This document shows, one piece after another, positions 22,983 to 37,400 of a stretch of 64,000 bases of DNA (positions are counted from its first letter, which is position 1; every line of letters begins with the position of its first letter). Below the pieces are notes generated by a model. It saw only the letters and a program-made list of their open reading frames with translations. It did no database searches and was not told where the DNA came from. The position numbers and the translations under genes are program-made. The DNA lies in the NCBI RefSeq assembly GCF_905163445.1, contig NC_053201.1, forward strand, positions 12,782,001 through 12,846,000. The letters run 5' to 3'. Source of the DNA: Pararge aegeria (Eukaryota; Arthropoda; Insecta; Lepidoptera; Nymphalidae).

Positions 22983-24138
22983 AAAGATAAGGTAAACAAA
23001 CAAAAAAAATGCACCAATACATATCTTTTTGTTGACAGTTCATTTAAAGGTAAATGAATAGTGTCAACCAATCAACTGGTCAACGACGGTAAGGTTGGCT
23101 AATTAGCCAAGTCGTAACATGAAAATCTTAGAGGGCATATAACTTATCTATATCATTGCTTGGTCATTATCATTACCTAAAGAATTTTTATTTCGTACCG
23201 TTTTTCCGAAATATTGAATTGAATAAATAAAATAAAAATATTGATAAAAACCGTAATCATTAATATTTTAAGTACGTATTGTAATAACAGAATATTGTAA
23301 AATATATCCTTTTATGTATATTTGATCTGTTTTATGCTTTAAAGCATTACTGCTTACTGCTAGAGATATGTCAATAAATTATTTACTGTTCTAATCGTTT
23401 AATATTAAGAGATTGTCGCCAGACCAGCCATTTATTAGTTTAACAATCATAGTAAGGACTGATTTAGCGATCTCTTACATATTATTAAGCGGTTTACGAG
23501 CATATTCCCAGCCAGCAATTTTTATTCCATGGCAGCACTTGACTCCCGAGAAAACGGTTGTTACTAATAAAGCTAAGTATTTTTAATAATCTTCTCGCTG
23601 GAAATACGCTTGTATACCGCAACTGTATATACTGTACAATAATACCTTAAAAGTTACTGATAACAATATAGGAATAATTCAAGGAACATTGTGTTTTTAA
23701 ATGTTGAGATCCCGCCTCGTAGTAAAATAAAACGAAGGAATTTTAACATAATTGACATCACTAGTATGCTTTATAAATTAAATTATACATGTAATTTACC
23801 ATTGCAAGATTTTTTCTAAGGCTCAGTGAAAAAGAGTTAGGTTAAAATAAATCAAGGGGCTGTATCTAATAATAGTTATAATAACTTAAGGGTAGGCTTT
23901 TTATAACTTGTGTAATGCCAACCGTTAAGTTTTTATTAGCTCGTAACAAACAATTTTTCCATTTTATATCATCTGCCCGTTTAGTGCATATGCACGCCAT
24001 TGATAACATCATATCTCAGAATTAAGAACGTACAGAACCCTGATTCAGCCATTATAACATGGGGTATCATCATCATCTATAAAGTGCGTCTTAATTTAAT
24101 AAAAGCACTTTCTATCACGAGTTAAGGCTTTCAAATAC
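22983..24138. other. AT-rich interval without gene; degenerate MITE at its end
   Basis: Mostly featureless. At about 23870-24000 it contains AACTTAAGGGTAGGCTTTTT and a right end GCATATGCACGCCATTG. This resembles the hAT-like MITEs at 29.1 and 48.4 kb but is truncated or eroded at the left. Confidence 0.4.
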
Positions 24139-24655
24139 CCTGACAACAGCGGTTAGCTCATAGAGGCAAAAAGGCATTGCTTACCCTGCAGTTTGAAATT
24201 ACTAAATAACTTTACTTTTACAAATGTGACATTTAAACTTTATTTTTATTTGGAATTTTGAAAATAGCGAAACCTTATTTTATTTATTATGTGCTACTAT
24301 ATTGTGTGCCAAATTGTTTATCAACGAAAATGTAGTTAAGTTTTCGATCTACCCTCTATAATATAACATGTTTATAACTTATTGTTCGTCTTTACCCTGA
24401 TAACAGCGGTTAGCTAATAGAGGCAAAAAAGCATTGCTTACCCTGCAGTTTGAAATTACTACATTACTTAATTCTAAAAATGTAAACTTTATTCTATTTT
24501 GTAACAGGATTTTAGACGGCGGAACCAAATTTAATTTATTTTGTGCTGTTATAGTGTATACCAAATTGTGTACCAATGAAAATGTAGTTTTGCGGGTAGT
24601 GAAAATTTCGATCTACCCTCACATTACATGATTATAACTTATTATTCGTCTTCCA
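24139..24655. repeat. Imperfect tandem duplication covering the Naam 3' end
   Basis: Unit 1 at about 24139-24395 and unit 2 at about 24396-24655 each start CCCTGA(C/T)AACAGCGGTTAGCT and end ATT(G/A)TTCGTCTT. In unit 2 the ending overlaps the Naam stop codon (24642-24644). Unit 1 is therefore a duplicated copy of the Naam 3' UTR and last few codons, placed just downstream of the gene. Confidence 0.75.
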
Positions 24656-24731
24656 TTGCGTTTTTAAGTTCCATAGCTAGCTTGTAGCCCAGTTCCGGTC
24701 GTCGGTCACGCCCCTCCACCATTGCTGGTAT
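24642..24731 (-). CDS. Naam: Naam coding exon 8 (last)
   Basis: Residues 319-347, starting IPAMVEGRDRRPELGYKL and ending at TAA. The acceptor is TTTTTTAG. Confidence 0.9.
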   Translation of the reverse strand: MPAMVEGRDRRPELGYKLAMELKNAMEDE

Positions 24732-27700
24732 CTAAAAAATTACGAGGTGCACGGTTTTACGAAATATGAGCGTTGGTTTTAATTTACTTAATTTAGCTTT
24801 TAAAACGTTTAAATGAAAACCGAAATAATACTTCACAGGCTTTAGAAATACTTTGTGTACTGTCTCTGAGACTTATCTGTGAAACCGAGAACCTAAATTT
24901 TTTTGAGTAAACCACTGCCATAGCTTTTACTGAAATAAATCAGATACAGCCCTAACATCACATGCAAAATTAAAATGAAGTGGCTTCTTTCACTTTATTA
25001 GGTACGCGTCGCGTAGCGTAGGCAGTGGCGTTCCTAGGGTTTTGAATTTGAGCAAGCCCAGTTACCTAAAGGACAAATTTAACTCGTCATGATCTCTAAG
25101 TCACCATTCTTGTTGTGCTAAATGACAAACCATATCAACAAATCTTTGAAAAACACTACGGTTAGGGTCGGCACGCGATTTATGATAAAGAAGTTCTATG
25201 CAATGTTTGCCAAAATTAAAAAGTAATCAAGTGTTTCTTTGAGTTCGTCTCTCTTTGATTCTTATGATGCCTGCCAGAGTAACGTAGTGCTTGCAGTAAA
25301 GTAGACAAAGAGTATATACATTATTAAGCAAAAGTTAAAACATTGTATTTATATCCTCATTGCTATCAAGTTTTAATTATTTTTTTAATTTCATTTCGGA
25401 ATAGTCGAGAAAAATTTAAAAGAGATATATATTGTAACGCAAGCCCGGCTTTTCGGCTTGTATGGTAGTACCGCGACTGAGCGTAGGTACTATGCGCGCG
25501 TCAGTCTTCTATCTTCAATAGGGTTGTTACAATTATACAATTAGAACGTTTTAAGTCCTTTGTATGGAAAAATAAATATGCTTCTTTTTATTTAAAATTA
25601 ATACAAGGCAGGAGATAAAAAATATATCCCCCGATTAAATCCCCTGACATGGGATAAAATCATCCTGCTAAAGAACGGCCATAGCGAATAGGAGAAGTTT
25701 TTATAATACATATACTGTCTCAGTTATAGAGGTAACTATGATGATAAATCGAAAGAACAAATCCCAGATATAGAGGCTTACCTCGTCCCACTAACAGAGG
25801 TAATTCAGTGCCAAAGTGTTGGGACCTCAATATGAGTTCCAGTTATGGAGGTTTCTTACTTATCCAGGTCCCACTTTACCAAGTTTCACTGTATATTATT
25901 TGGATATTATTTCCACAACACAGAAGATAAATTCTTATCATTTCCCCGGGGAGATAATTGTGTCCCGCCCAAGCTAGCCGTGACAACCCTTTATGGTAGA
26001 ATAAAGTAAGGTTAGTAGTATTGTACCTGGTGGGACTCCACTATGACGCCGTTATTGGACACGATGGTCTGCTTCGTGCGCTCGATGTCAGCCAGATCGA
26101 CGCCGCGGCTCGCGTCGTCAATGAGTATAGCGCGGTAGCCGATGGCCAAAGCGTCAGCTATTGTCGCACCTGGTGACGATCGGTTAGTTTGACTTTAAAT
26201 TGATAAATGCCACCATTGTCAGACGGCCGACTGGCGCAGTGGGCAGCGACCCTGCTTTCTGAGTCCTTGGCCGTGGGTTCAATTCCCACAGCTGGAAAAT
26301 GTTTGTGTGATGAATGTTTTTCATGATTGTTTTTCAGTGTCTGGGTGTTTATCTGTATATTATATTCATAAAAATATTCAACAGCTATCTCAGTACCCAT
26401 AACACAAGCTACGCTTACTTTGGGGCTAGATGGCGATGTGTGTATTGTCGTAGTATATTTATATTTATTGCTGGAATCAGGAATGAGGAGATCCGTAAAA
26501 GAACCAGAGTTACCGACATATCTCAGCGAGTCGCAAAGTTGAAGTGCCACGTGACAATGGATAGACGTTAGGGTCCCAAAGTGCTGGACGCGTTTATGCG
26601 CTGCGTTTACCTGGCGACCCCGCACAGGTAAACGCAGCGTTAACATCAAACGAATCGCTGGGAGCCGCTGGAAACAAGCAGCCCAAGACCGTGGATTTTG
26701 GAACTCCCTACAAAAGTTCTACGAGTATGTCCAGCCGTAGTCTTCAATCGGTTAAAAAGTGACGATGATGACCATTGCTGGTATTTTTGCAGTCTTTAGC
26801 CCAGGTAATGATATTACCACAGAGTTAATAACATACAGAAACCGCGTGTGTACGCGGACTAATATTGAAGCATCAAAACCACTCCACGTGTGTTGGTTAG
26901 TGTTTCTCGAACAGGCGGTTAGTCACATCATTCCTTTTAGCAGTTGACTGTTTACCTCTAATGTTCTAATCGTTTACCATAAAAGGAGGAGAATGGATAG
27001 TTTGTGAGCTAGCCACATTCCGCGGGTCTGAAGTGAGACGTGCGTGGGGCGGAACGGTTTTCACTGTTTTTGGGCACAATGCACTGCATGCAATAATGGC
27101 TGAACGAGGGTTCTGTATATTCTTAATTCTTTGATGGGGAAAATGGGATAAGTTTGTGAGCAAGTCACATTTTTTGGACACAATGCATTATTCTGGGGAT
27201 AGTACATACCAACGCATACGTCGTACGCCAGCCCGCATATGTAGATGTCGGTGGCGCCACGCGAGCGGAGCTGGGTGCTTAGACTAGTGTCAGTCAGCTT
27301 TTTGTTGTCCCAGAACACGGAGTACGAGTCAACTTCCGGGTTGGTGCCCTTGTAAACCTTCACGGCGCTGTCAACGATCTAGAACAATGAAATCCATAAA
27401 TTTATACGTAATATGAAAACTTTTGCACAGTTTTATGCGCACTAGCGTTGCCACGCGACTATGCCCGCATACATTTTTTTTTTGGTATTAGACCAGCGCT
27501 GTAGTGGTGATAGCGCATTGGGTAGGAGCTCGACTTGACTTTCGGGGGGGCTGAGTTCGAATCCCAGCACGCACCTTTAACTTTTCTAAGTTATGTGCGT
27601 TTTAAATATCACATACTCCAACGGTGGAGGAAAACATCTTGAGGACACCTGCATGCCTGAGAGTTCTACATAATATTCTGAAAGGTGTGTGGAGTCCACC

Positions 27701-30700
27701 AATCCGCACTGGGACAGCGTGGTGGACCACGGCCTTAACCCCTTCTCATTGTGGGAGGAGACCCGTGCTCTGTAGCCGGTAATAGGTTGATGTGATGATG
27801 ATGAGACCAGCGCTTCACCACAATCTAACCTGATGGAAAGTGCAGATGTGGCCTAAGATGGGACGGCCTTGCCTAGAAGATGCCTATCCACTCTTGTTTT
27901 AAAGATACCCAGGTTGTAAGAATTAGGAAACACAGAACTCGGGAGAGCGTTCCCAGCGATGCGTATTAGACGGCCGAGTGATGAATGAAAATCCATCAGC
28001 TATCTCAGTACCCATAACACAAACTACGCTTTCTTTGGGGCTAGATGGCGATGTGTGTATTGTCGTAGTATATTTATTTATTTATTTATTTATTATTACT
28101 TTTACAACAGGATTCCTAAGGAAATTCTTGACCTAACAATGCATACATTTAAAAAATGTGTAAAAACGCATCTAGTACAGCGAGGTTACTATACATTTGA
28201 TGAATTCCTCAAAGACAAGGTAGAATGGAAGCAGCCAGCCTCGCTCTCATCTCCCGCAAGATAGCAAAATGATTGTAAATGTTGATGTTGGAAAAGAGCA
28301 ACTACTGAGTTTCTTGCCGGCTCTTCGCGGTAGAATCTGCTTTCCGAACCGGTGGTAGAGTCACACAAACATACATACTTGACGTTTCAAAAGTGCTTAT
28401 AAAGTAGGCCTACTTTAAATAAATGAATTTAAATTTGAATTTGAATTTGCAGTAACTCTGGTGAACGAACTACCAACCTGGTGGTTACCAAAATTAAACA
28501 AGTATTCATGAGTCTTCAACCAGTGTTCAGTTATACATAAAATATTAATGTTGAAATCATTCAAAAATAACTCAATGTGTATTATATTGATAAAAAAATA
28601 TCCATCAGCTATCTCAGTACCCATAACACAAGCTACGCTTTCTTTGGGGATAGATGGCGATGTGTGTATTGTCGTAGTATATTTATTTATTTATTTATTA
28701 TTAGAAAGGAAGACGCAAATCGCATTATGCGAGTTTTTGGTATATTGACAACATACGGATGTAAATCCGCCCGGTATAGCAAATAGTAAGTAGTAGCAAT
28801 AAGTTCTCCTTACAACTTTCTTTCGCTATTCCACATTACATCATGTTCTGTTTGATTTTGTTTTCAACGCTGCGTGAGAGAAGCCTTCGTAAATGTAGAT
28901 GGTGATGATTTGTGACATAAATGTGAATTTTACGTAGGTACATAAATAATATTATAAAATTTAAAAAGAAAGTCTGACTGTAATAATATTAATATAAGAA
29001 GTAAAAATAAACTCGAAGGGCAGTTTACTAGGTTGCATAAAATTCGGTTTAAAGATATTTATTTCTCAAAGAGAACATACTGTTCACCAGTGGCGTGCAT
29101 AGAGGGTATGCACAGGGTATGCAGATGATATAAAATGAAGAAAATCTCCCGTACGAATTATAAAAAACTTAAGGATAGGCATGGTAAGAGTTATAAAAAG
29201 CCTACCCTTAAGTATTTATAACTCGTACTGGAGATTTTCTTAATTTTATATCATCTGCATATCCTGTGCATACCCACTGCTGTTCACTTAAAGGAGATAA
29301 TAGGTTTACAATTAATTGTTAAAATGTACGCAGAACGCATGCACGTATTATATTATTTATAACAGTATTTCCATGGTGAAATAGTAAAATTACTAATTCA
29401 TTTAAGGGTAATTGTATATAATTTTATAACAAATTACCCAGATGAAGTCCTTGAGATGTCTCTCAATAAGTTCAAAGTTTATATAAAACGAAAGCTTAAA
29501 GAAAAATCCTATATTAATATTAAGGATGACGTCATGTATGATAAAAAAAAGCTTGGGTATTAATTGCTCTAAATTCATAGCTAAGCATTAACTCGACTGT
29601 GAGATGGTGATAGCAAAAAAACCTGGTTAAGTTTGTTGCGGGCTCTAGTTAGACCAGGGCGCGTTTGGAACACTCCTAGCTTCAGATATAAGTTAACGAA
29701 TGCAGTTATTCTCATCACCTAACATTAGTGTTAACAAGTTAAATGTATGAACGCTTCATAAGTGCCTGTAATAAGGTCTACATTAATAAAACATTTTTGA
29801 ATTTGAATTTTAGTAAAACTTGACGATTGTGTGTTCAATATTGTAGACATACATTGTGGTTCTCTGGCCGAAATCCGGAGATCATTCCAATTAGCTTTAA
29901 GTGAAGTATAATAATTTAATTTATTTTTCATTATAAACTTTATATGCATGTCCTATTTGAATTTTTACTATCACTTTATTTTATGCTTTGTATTCAATCA
30001 TATTATTTTGTTCCTTTAATTTACTTTTTATTAATGTTATATAGTTAATTAATGGTAGCTTTTTATGGTAACATAAATTCAAATTCAAATTCATTTATTT
30101 CAAGTAGGCCTACTTTTTAAGCACTTTTGAAACGTCAAGTATGTATATTGCACGACTCATGATGCGAAGCAAAAATTTTTTTCGCCTCATTTCGGCGGCT
30201 ATTTTTATTATTATAGCCTTGTTAGTTCACGGAATCAAGATATTTTGCATACTATTGTCGAGATAATTTAATGGAGATTAATTCCATACTTTTAAAAAAT
30301 TGATTTAATCCACCTTGTCATTGAAATAGCAGTACTACATTTTTCAAATTGTTTTGATGGCCTAAATGAAATTTTATATATTGCCAGATTGGATTATATC
30401 TTTTTTGTTTAGATGTAAGCTAGTTTAACACTATTTATTGCATGATTTGTTTACCTGTAAGTAGCTTTACATTTTGTCTTCATACTGTATAAGCTAGTTC
30501 AAATTGTTTTTTTGAAATGTAAAGTAAACCAAATTAAGGAAAAAAAACGTGTGAGCCTTCTCGGGACGCCTGGCAGATGTGAAACAAATATCGAAATGGT
30601 TTTCGGTAAGTTATTACAGATATTGCATAATGTAAAGATAAAGCATTACAAATTTGTTCCACAAATACAAAAATAAATACAACCAATTGGATAACCACTC

Positions 30701-31384
30701 ATTTTTGTAAGTCGGTTAATAATGACTGTTTTATTACAGAACTAGCTGAAACGTGCAACTTCGTCTGCATAAAATATAATTAAAATATTTTTAAGCATTT
30801 CTATACCAGTCGTAACGTTTAAACGGTAGGTCCAATTTGAATAATTTAAAGAGGAATTTTCAGGTACATAATCAGATTGTACCAGTGTTTTGATTGACAA
30901 ATTATAACAAAAAGCGGTTATTGTGCCTTAACACAGTTAGGATATTTAGCCTCCCGGACTTTTTTTAAAAGTAAAAATGATTAGTTTAAATATCTCCATC
31001 GATTCATACATCCATACTCACAAACTTTCGCATTTATAATATAAGTAAGATGGTACGCATGCATTCGATCGTTGTCCCATATGCACAGCGACTCGCTGTA
31101 ATCTGTGAATATTTATGTCCTTTATCTCCGACAATATTTATCAGATCTTCATTAAAATTACACATGCTTGATAGTATACACTTTCAAATAAAAAAAGAAT
31201 TATTTAAACCGGTTCAAATTTAACGGAGCTATGAAGTAAAATTTGTAAAAATTTTCATCTCATGTCCCGGGAGAAGCTTATTGTTTATCGGGATAAAAAG
31301 TAGCCTATATGTTGACCCGGAATATCAGCTACCACTATACCAAATGTTATTCAAATCCGTTCATTAGATTTCACGTGATGCCCG

Positions 31385-31416
<32 letters not shown>

Positions 31417-34400
31417 GGCAGTCAGACAAAAATTAAATAAAAATCTGTTTTGGTCTCAATATCCATTATAAAGCATCCCCCGGTCAAAATTTTCAAAATA
31501 TATTAAATGTACAGAAATCTTCCAGTTACAGTTTTATTATAAGTTGACATTAATATTCATTTTTATTGTTACATACGAAATACAAAAATTCAATCATACA
31601 GCGTGTCGAAGCGACGCCACGGCCTGTGTCGCCACGCCAACATTAGGTTTACCCTCCGCCTACAGATGTTTCACATAAAAAAAAAATGTGTTGGTACCTT
31701 GAGATCCTTATGCAGCTCAGCACCCCACGTGTCCTGCACGCAGTGACGCGGCCACAGTCGCTGCTTCATGGGTGGCGGACCAGCGAATACAACTGTATCG
31801 TATGCCTGCGCCTTGTCCGCAGATACCTGAAAATACACCATATACCTTCACTTCACCGCAATCTCTAAGGTGTGAAGATGGTAGCGGGCTAGCCTGTTAG
31901 GTTACTACGCGACATCGCACCGGAACAATAAATCCGGTGCAAAAGTAGGGTGGTAACTAGCCGCGGCCAAAGCCAGACCGGGACCTCCCGCTTAGGTTTA
32001 CAGCTCTCATCGTAGCCCCAGGGAGTTAGTCAATCGTTGACAATATTTATACAGAGATACTGACCGGACTGGACGGGTGCAGTTCCCGCATATGCACGTT
32101 GTCGATGAAGGAGACGTGGTCTGGCGGGTGCCAGTCCAAGGAATAGAACACGCAGTCGAAGGGCACAGACTCCAGAAGCCTGTTGATTGGCTCCACCACC
32201 TGGGAACAAAAATAACTTCTCACATAAAACTATTTAAGAAAAAAAAGCAGCAGTTACACATAATTAGGAAAGTTTATATTGGCGTTACTTTGCGTAAATC
32301 CATGATATATTATGTAAATTAAGCTTGATGCATGTAAATAATTGTTAATAATTATTCATTGTAAAGTCAACATCTCCTGAGGATGCTCCGGTTTCGGAGC
32401 CAAACGTGCGTAGAGGGTACATTGCCGAAGATCTTTTTGGTGTGGAATATAATGATTGAAGAAATTATAAATTTCTCCCTTCTTCTCTTTTATTCATTTT
32501 TTATAATTTTTATTTGAGGATAATTATTTATTTTATATATTTTGTTTCATATTTGTAGTTATTTATTTATTTATTTGTCTTTAGTTACAAATATTGTTTT
32601 TTAATATATTATATGTATATATTTAAGTAATGAAATATGTATTTTATGGGTATATGCACCACCTAACTTTTTTCTGTAACTGTTTTTTATCTACGCCATT
32701 GGTTGCCTGGAAGAAATCGTTATGTAGCGATAAGGCAGCCAAATTGTATACGTTGTTTTGTTATACTTTTCTTATTGTTCTATGTACTTTTTGTGGTGTG
32801 CAATAAAAGTATATTCATTCATTCAAATTACACACAGTATAGCAGGTAAATGAAAACCGAAATATTACTTTACAGGCTTTAGAGGTACATTATTTACTGT
32901 TTCTGAGACTTTTCTGTGAAACCGAAATGCAGTCACATCATCATTGCATGCAAATTTAAAATTAAGTGACTTCTGCCACTTTATATAGTAACTTGCTGCG
33001 TAACGCGTACCTAACGCGGCACGTAGCGCAGGTACTATGCGCGTGTCGGTCTTTTATCTTTAATAGGGGTGTCATAAGTAAACACTTGGAATGTTTTGAA
33101 TTAGTTTGTATGGCAATATAAATTTGCTTCTTTTAATTAAATATTTGAACTGGGTGATTTCGTAATATACTTATACACCTTTCAACGGCATTTCGTTATT
33201 CGGTTACACGTAGTTTATATTCTTTCGAACGTATGACTATAATGTTGTAGTATCAAGTGGAAAAATAAGAGAGATTTAAGTTTAGTTATGCTACGTATGT
33301 ATCACGTACGCAAAACAGTTTCTCTACTACATAAACGCTTTTTGCAAACATATATTTTGGCCCAGGGTAGGCTCACCAAAGTTTTTTTTCTCTTTCTATT
33401 TTATTAGGTTGTTCGGAAAGTCATTTCGTTTTTTCCCGCCAGAGGACTTAATTACGTTTTTTCGAAACTAACTTCACACTTAAGCCCCATAACCATTATA
33501 TGTCTTGAGAGCTGATATTGCAAGGCTTGTGTGTGAAAAAGTTCTATTAATTCTACCCAGTAGTTTTTGGTTGGTGCCCTTTTAAATATGGAGAGCAATA
33601 AGCAGCATTTTCGTCATATTTTACTTTTTAACTTCAGAAAAGGTAAAAATGCTGTCCAAGCGAGAAAAAAATTGACGGATGTGTATGGAGAAGGCGTGTT
33701 AACAGTACGCCAGTGCCAGAACTGGTTTGCAAAATTTCGATCCGGCAATTTTGATGTCGAAGATGAACCACGGTCTGGAAGGCCGGTCGAAGCTGACAAA
33801 GATGCGATAAAGGCATTAGTTGATGCAAATCGGCGAATCACCACACGAGAGATCGGTGAGAGGTTAAATTTGTCGAATTCAACTGTTTATGGCCATTTGA
33901 AAGGCATGGATTATTCATTATACGAAAACTGTCTTTCATGTTCCCCAAAAAAAACGAAATGACTTTCCGAACAACCTAATAGTTATTTATCCTCAATCCC
34001 GATGGACGTTTGGGTCGGGGGTAAACTCATCTTGAAAACTCTGTGGTACTCTGATAAGGAGATAAATATGCAAAATAAAAATATGCAAAAGTATAAGTAA
34101 AGTCCTTCTTTTTGCTCGGTCAGCCATGGCGTAAAACTATTATGCAAACTATGCTTAACGGCCTGGAACACGATCATACCTATTCATCGTTTCCTGTTTA
34201 GTATTAAATTGCTTTAAAACTAGCTGATGTTCGCTACTTAGTATCCGCTTTTCATCGATTTTATTTTTAAAATGCCTGTAGCTTATAACCGTCTTCAATA
34301 ATGCTAGCATGCGCGCCACGAGAGAGTTATGTCTACTCATTATCTAGTATATCTCTATGGAAATAATACGAGTAATACAACGAGTAATTGATATTGTTCA

Positions 34401-37400
34401 GTTTTAAGTTAACAGCATATCTATCAGTAGAAATGTTTTAACAAACCTGCTCCTGTAAAATTTGTGTTTTTTATGTGTAAAGATAAATGGGTGGTAATGG
34501 ATCGAAAACTTAATCAAGAGTGCAGTGTTTGAGGTAAACATAGGTAATAGTAGATTGCCCAAAAAATAGGTAAAGCAATGTCTTACGTTACGGGCGCCGT
34601 TATAAATCCCAAGCAAACGAGGGATTATCGAAGCGAGGATGATGCATTCATAATCCTGAGTGTAGCGAGGTTTTCAGGAGCGCCCAAAATGAAGGTAGTT
34701 TTGAAACTCTGAGTTTTACACTCTACTTTAGACACCTCGCGAGGCAATAAGATCATCATACATTAGAGCGTGATAGCGATATAAGAAAAGATTTTATTCA
34801 TGATTTTATGCGCGATATATTTAAATCACATAAACTCCAGAACTCCAGTTCAACATTACTTACCTGCTAAGCGTAGCTAGGGTGCATTGACGTACTTGAC
34901 CTTTTAATACTAGGCTAGGTTATAAGGCATTATAAATTAATATAAATATACTACGACAATACACACATCGCCATCTAGTCCCAAAGTAAGCGTACCTTGT
35001 GATATGGGTACTAAGATGACTGATGAATATTTTTATACATAAATACTTAGAATATACATATAACAAGTTGCTGCAAACTGCGCCAATTGGCCGTCAAAAG
35101 TCGAGCGAGTGGTGTGAAAAAAGTAACAAACAAACAGGTCCACCTTATTATTTATAATATTAGTATGGACTTGTTTTTCATAGATTCGTTACCTATTACG
35201 TCATTCGTCTGTGTGATTTTCCATTGTTAGCGGATGCATGTCTCGTTAAGGTACTTTTTTACTAAGTATCTTTTTACTTAATAACGGTTTGTACCTACTT
35301 ATATCGGTTTCCTATATTACCTACGTCTTCGCTCTCGATTCGCGACAGAGAGTAAGAAAATACATTTATTCATGCTTAAAAATAAAAAAAAGACAAAATT
35401 CATTTTTTTCAAATAGGCACTTTTGAAACGTCAAATGTGTCTGTTTGTAGTGACCACCGGTTCGGAAAGCAGTAGTTGCCCTTTTCCAACATCAACATGT
35501 ACAATCACTTTTCTATCTTGCTGGAAATGAGAGCGAAGCTGGTATCTACCTTCTCTTCAAGAAATTCATCGAATGTATAGAAACCTCGCTGTATTGGATG
35601 TATTTTTGCACATTTTTCAATGTATTCATTGGTAGGCCCAGGAATAACAAAATCATGTTATTAAAGCGTATACACAACCCCACAGACGATATGCAGATAT
35701 CACTGAGTTTTAGTAGTAACTACTTTTTATTTTGGTGTACAATAAAAGTGTATTCATTAATTCATTCATTATATCAGTTAGTACTAAGGTATTTATTCGG
35801 GAAGGGTGTAAAGCCACGCATATCATCATTATTATGGACACCGGCCCAATACAGGGCACGGGACTCTTCTTAGAGTAGTCTACCACACTGACCTTGAGCT
35901 ACCCGTCACTGTGGAAAGTTGCCACCAAAGAACCCGTTAAATCCATATTTTTTATTCTGAAATCTGAGTTCATTGTTTCGTTCTTTATTCTGAATTCTGA
36001 AACCTTTTCCAATTGAGTTTCTACCAACTCGTTTGGCATATACAATTACGAAATGTAGATTTGATGGCAATTTCCCACTGTGGCTAGCTTGATTTGGTGC
36101 CAACTGAGATGTAGAATCATCATCATATCAATCCATTACCGGCCCACTACAATGAGAAGGGGTGAAAGCCGTAGTCAATCACGCTGGCCAGTGCGTATTG
36201 ATGGACTCCACATACCTTTAAGAACATCTATTGTTTATTGTTTATTAATTGCTTCATGTACATACAAAAGGGACATGACGCCGCGCCGGGGCATTGCAAT
36301 AAAATGTGTCGAAATTATTTTTATTACTTAATTTAAATTATTATATCCAAATTAAATTTCTATAATATTCAAAAAAATCAAAATTCATTTATTTCAAGTA
36401 GGCTAATATAAGCACTTTTGAAACGTCAAGTCTGTCTGTTTGTAGTGATTCTACCACCGGTTCGGAAGGCAGATTCTACAGAGAAGAAGCCGGAAGGCAA
36501 GAAACTCAGCAGTTGCTCTTTTCCAGCATCAATAATTTACAATTTGCATTTTAACATTTATTTTTCTATCTTGTGAGAGCTGAAAGCGGAGCCGGATGCT
36601 TCCAAGCAACCTTGTCATTAAAAAAATCATCAATTGTAATTATGAAGAACTCTCAGGCATGCAGGTTCCTACACGATGTTTTCCCGCACCGTTAAAGCGA
36701 GTGATATTTTAATTACCCAAAACGCACATAACTTAGAAGGTGCATGTTGGAATTCGAACTCAGCCCCCAAAAGGTGAAGTCGAATACGTTAGAGCGAGAT
36801 AGCGATATAAGAAAAGCTTTTATTCATGATTTTATGCGCGATGTTCCTTAATTAAACATAAAAACTCCAGGAATCGAGGAAGGTGAAGTCGAGCTCCTAC
36901 TTAAGTAGGAGCATACGTAAGTAGGAGCTCGACTTCACCTTTTGGTGGCTGAGTTCGAATCCCAGCATGCACCTCTAACTTTCTAAGTTATGTGCGTTTT
37001 AGGTATATAGAGTATAGCCCAGTGGCTATCACCGCTTCCGCAGAGATGCAGAATACCGCAGCTGAACCGAAAACAAAATTATCTGCAATCAATGTATTGC
37101 GATAAAACGAAGTTTTTGACTAAGGCTTCAAGTTCACACGTCTCATCGAGTAGGCAGATAGCAATTAGGTGGTAGGCAAGCCAAACTGCGTGCCAGGCAC
37201 GGTATCGCCCGCCGCGATGAGGTGCAAATATGGCGATTAGGTTAGATATCAATCAAATAGAGAGTTTCAGGTGTTGGAACACGTTATTTCCGAACGTTGA
37301 TAAAATTGTATAATTTAAAAAAACAGAAGAGAATTTAACAAAATTAATAAGCCAATGTAAGGAATTAATAGCTCGGATTAGATAGGAAAAAGATTAATAA

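Noticed and set aside
26158..26649. 163-codon minus ORF as a gene
   Set aside because: It covers the reverse of a SINE and an RTE fragment; only the first bases overlap real Naam exon 7, in another frame.
31386..31416. CRISPR-like or regulatory repeat
   Set aside because: It is a simple CAGA microsatellite at an RTE-type tail.
33588..33962. Domesticated mariner-derived host gene
   Set aside because: TIRs and TA sites are still intact and no host exon joins it; a simple deletion derivative is the more economical reading.
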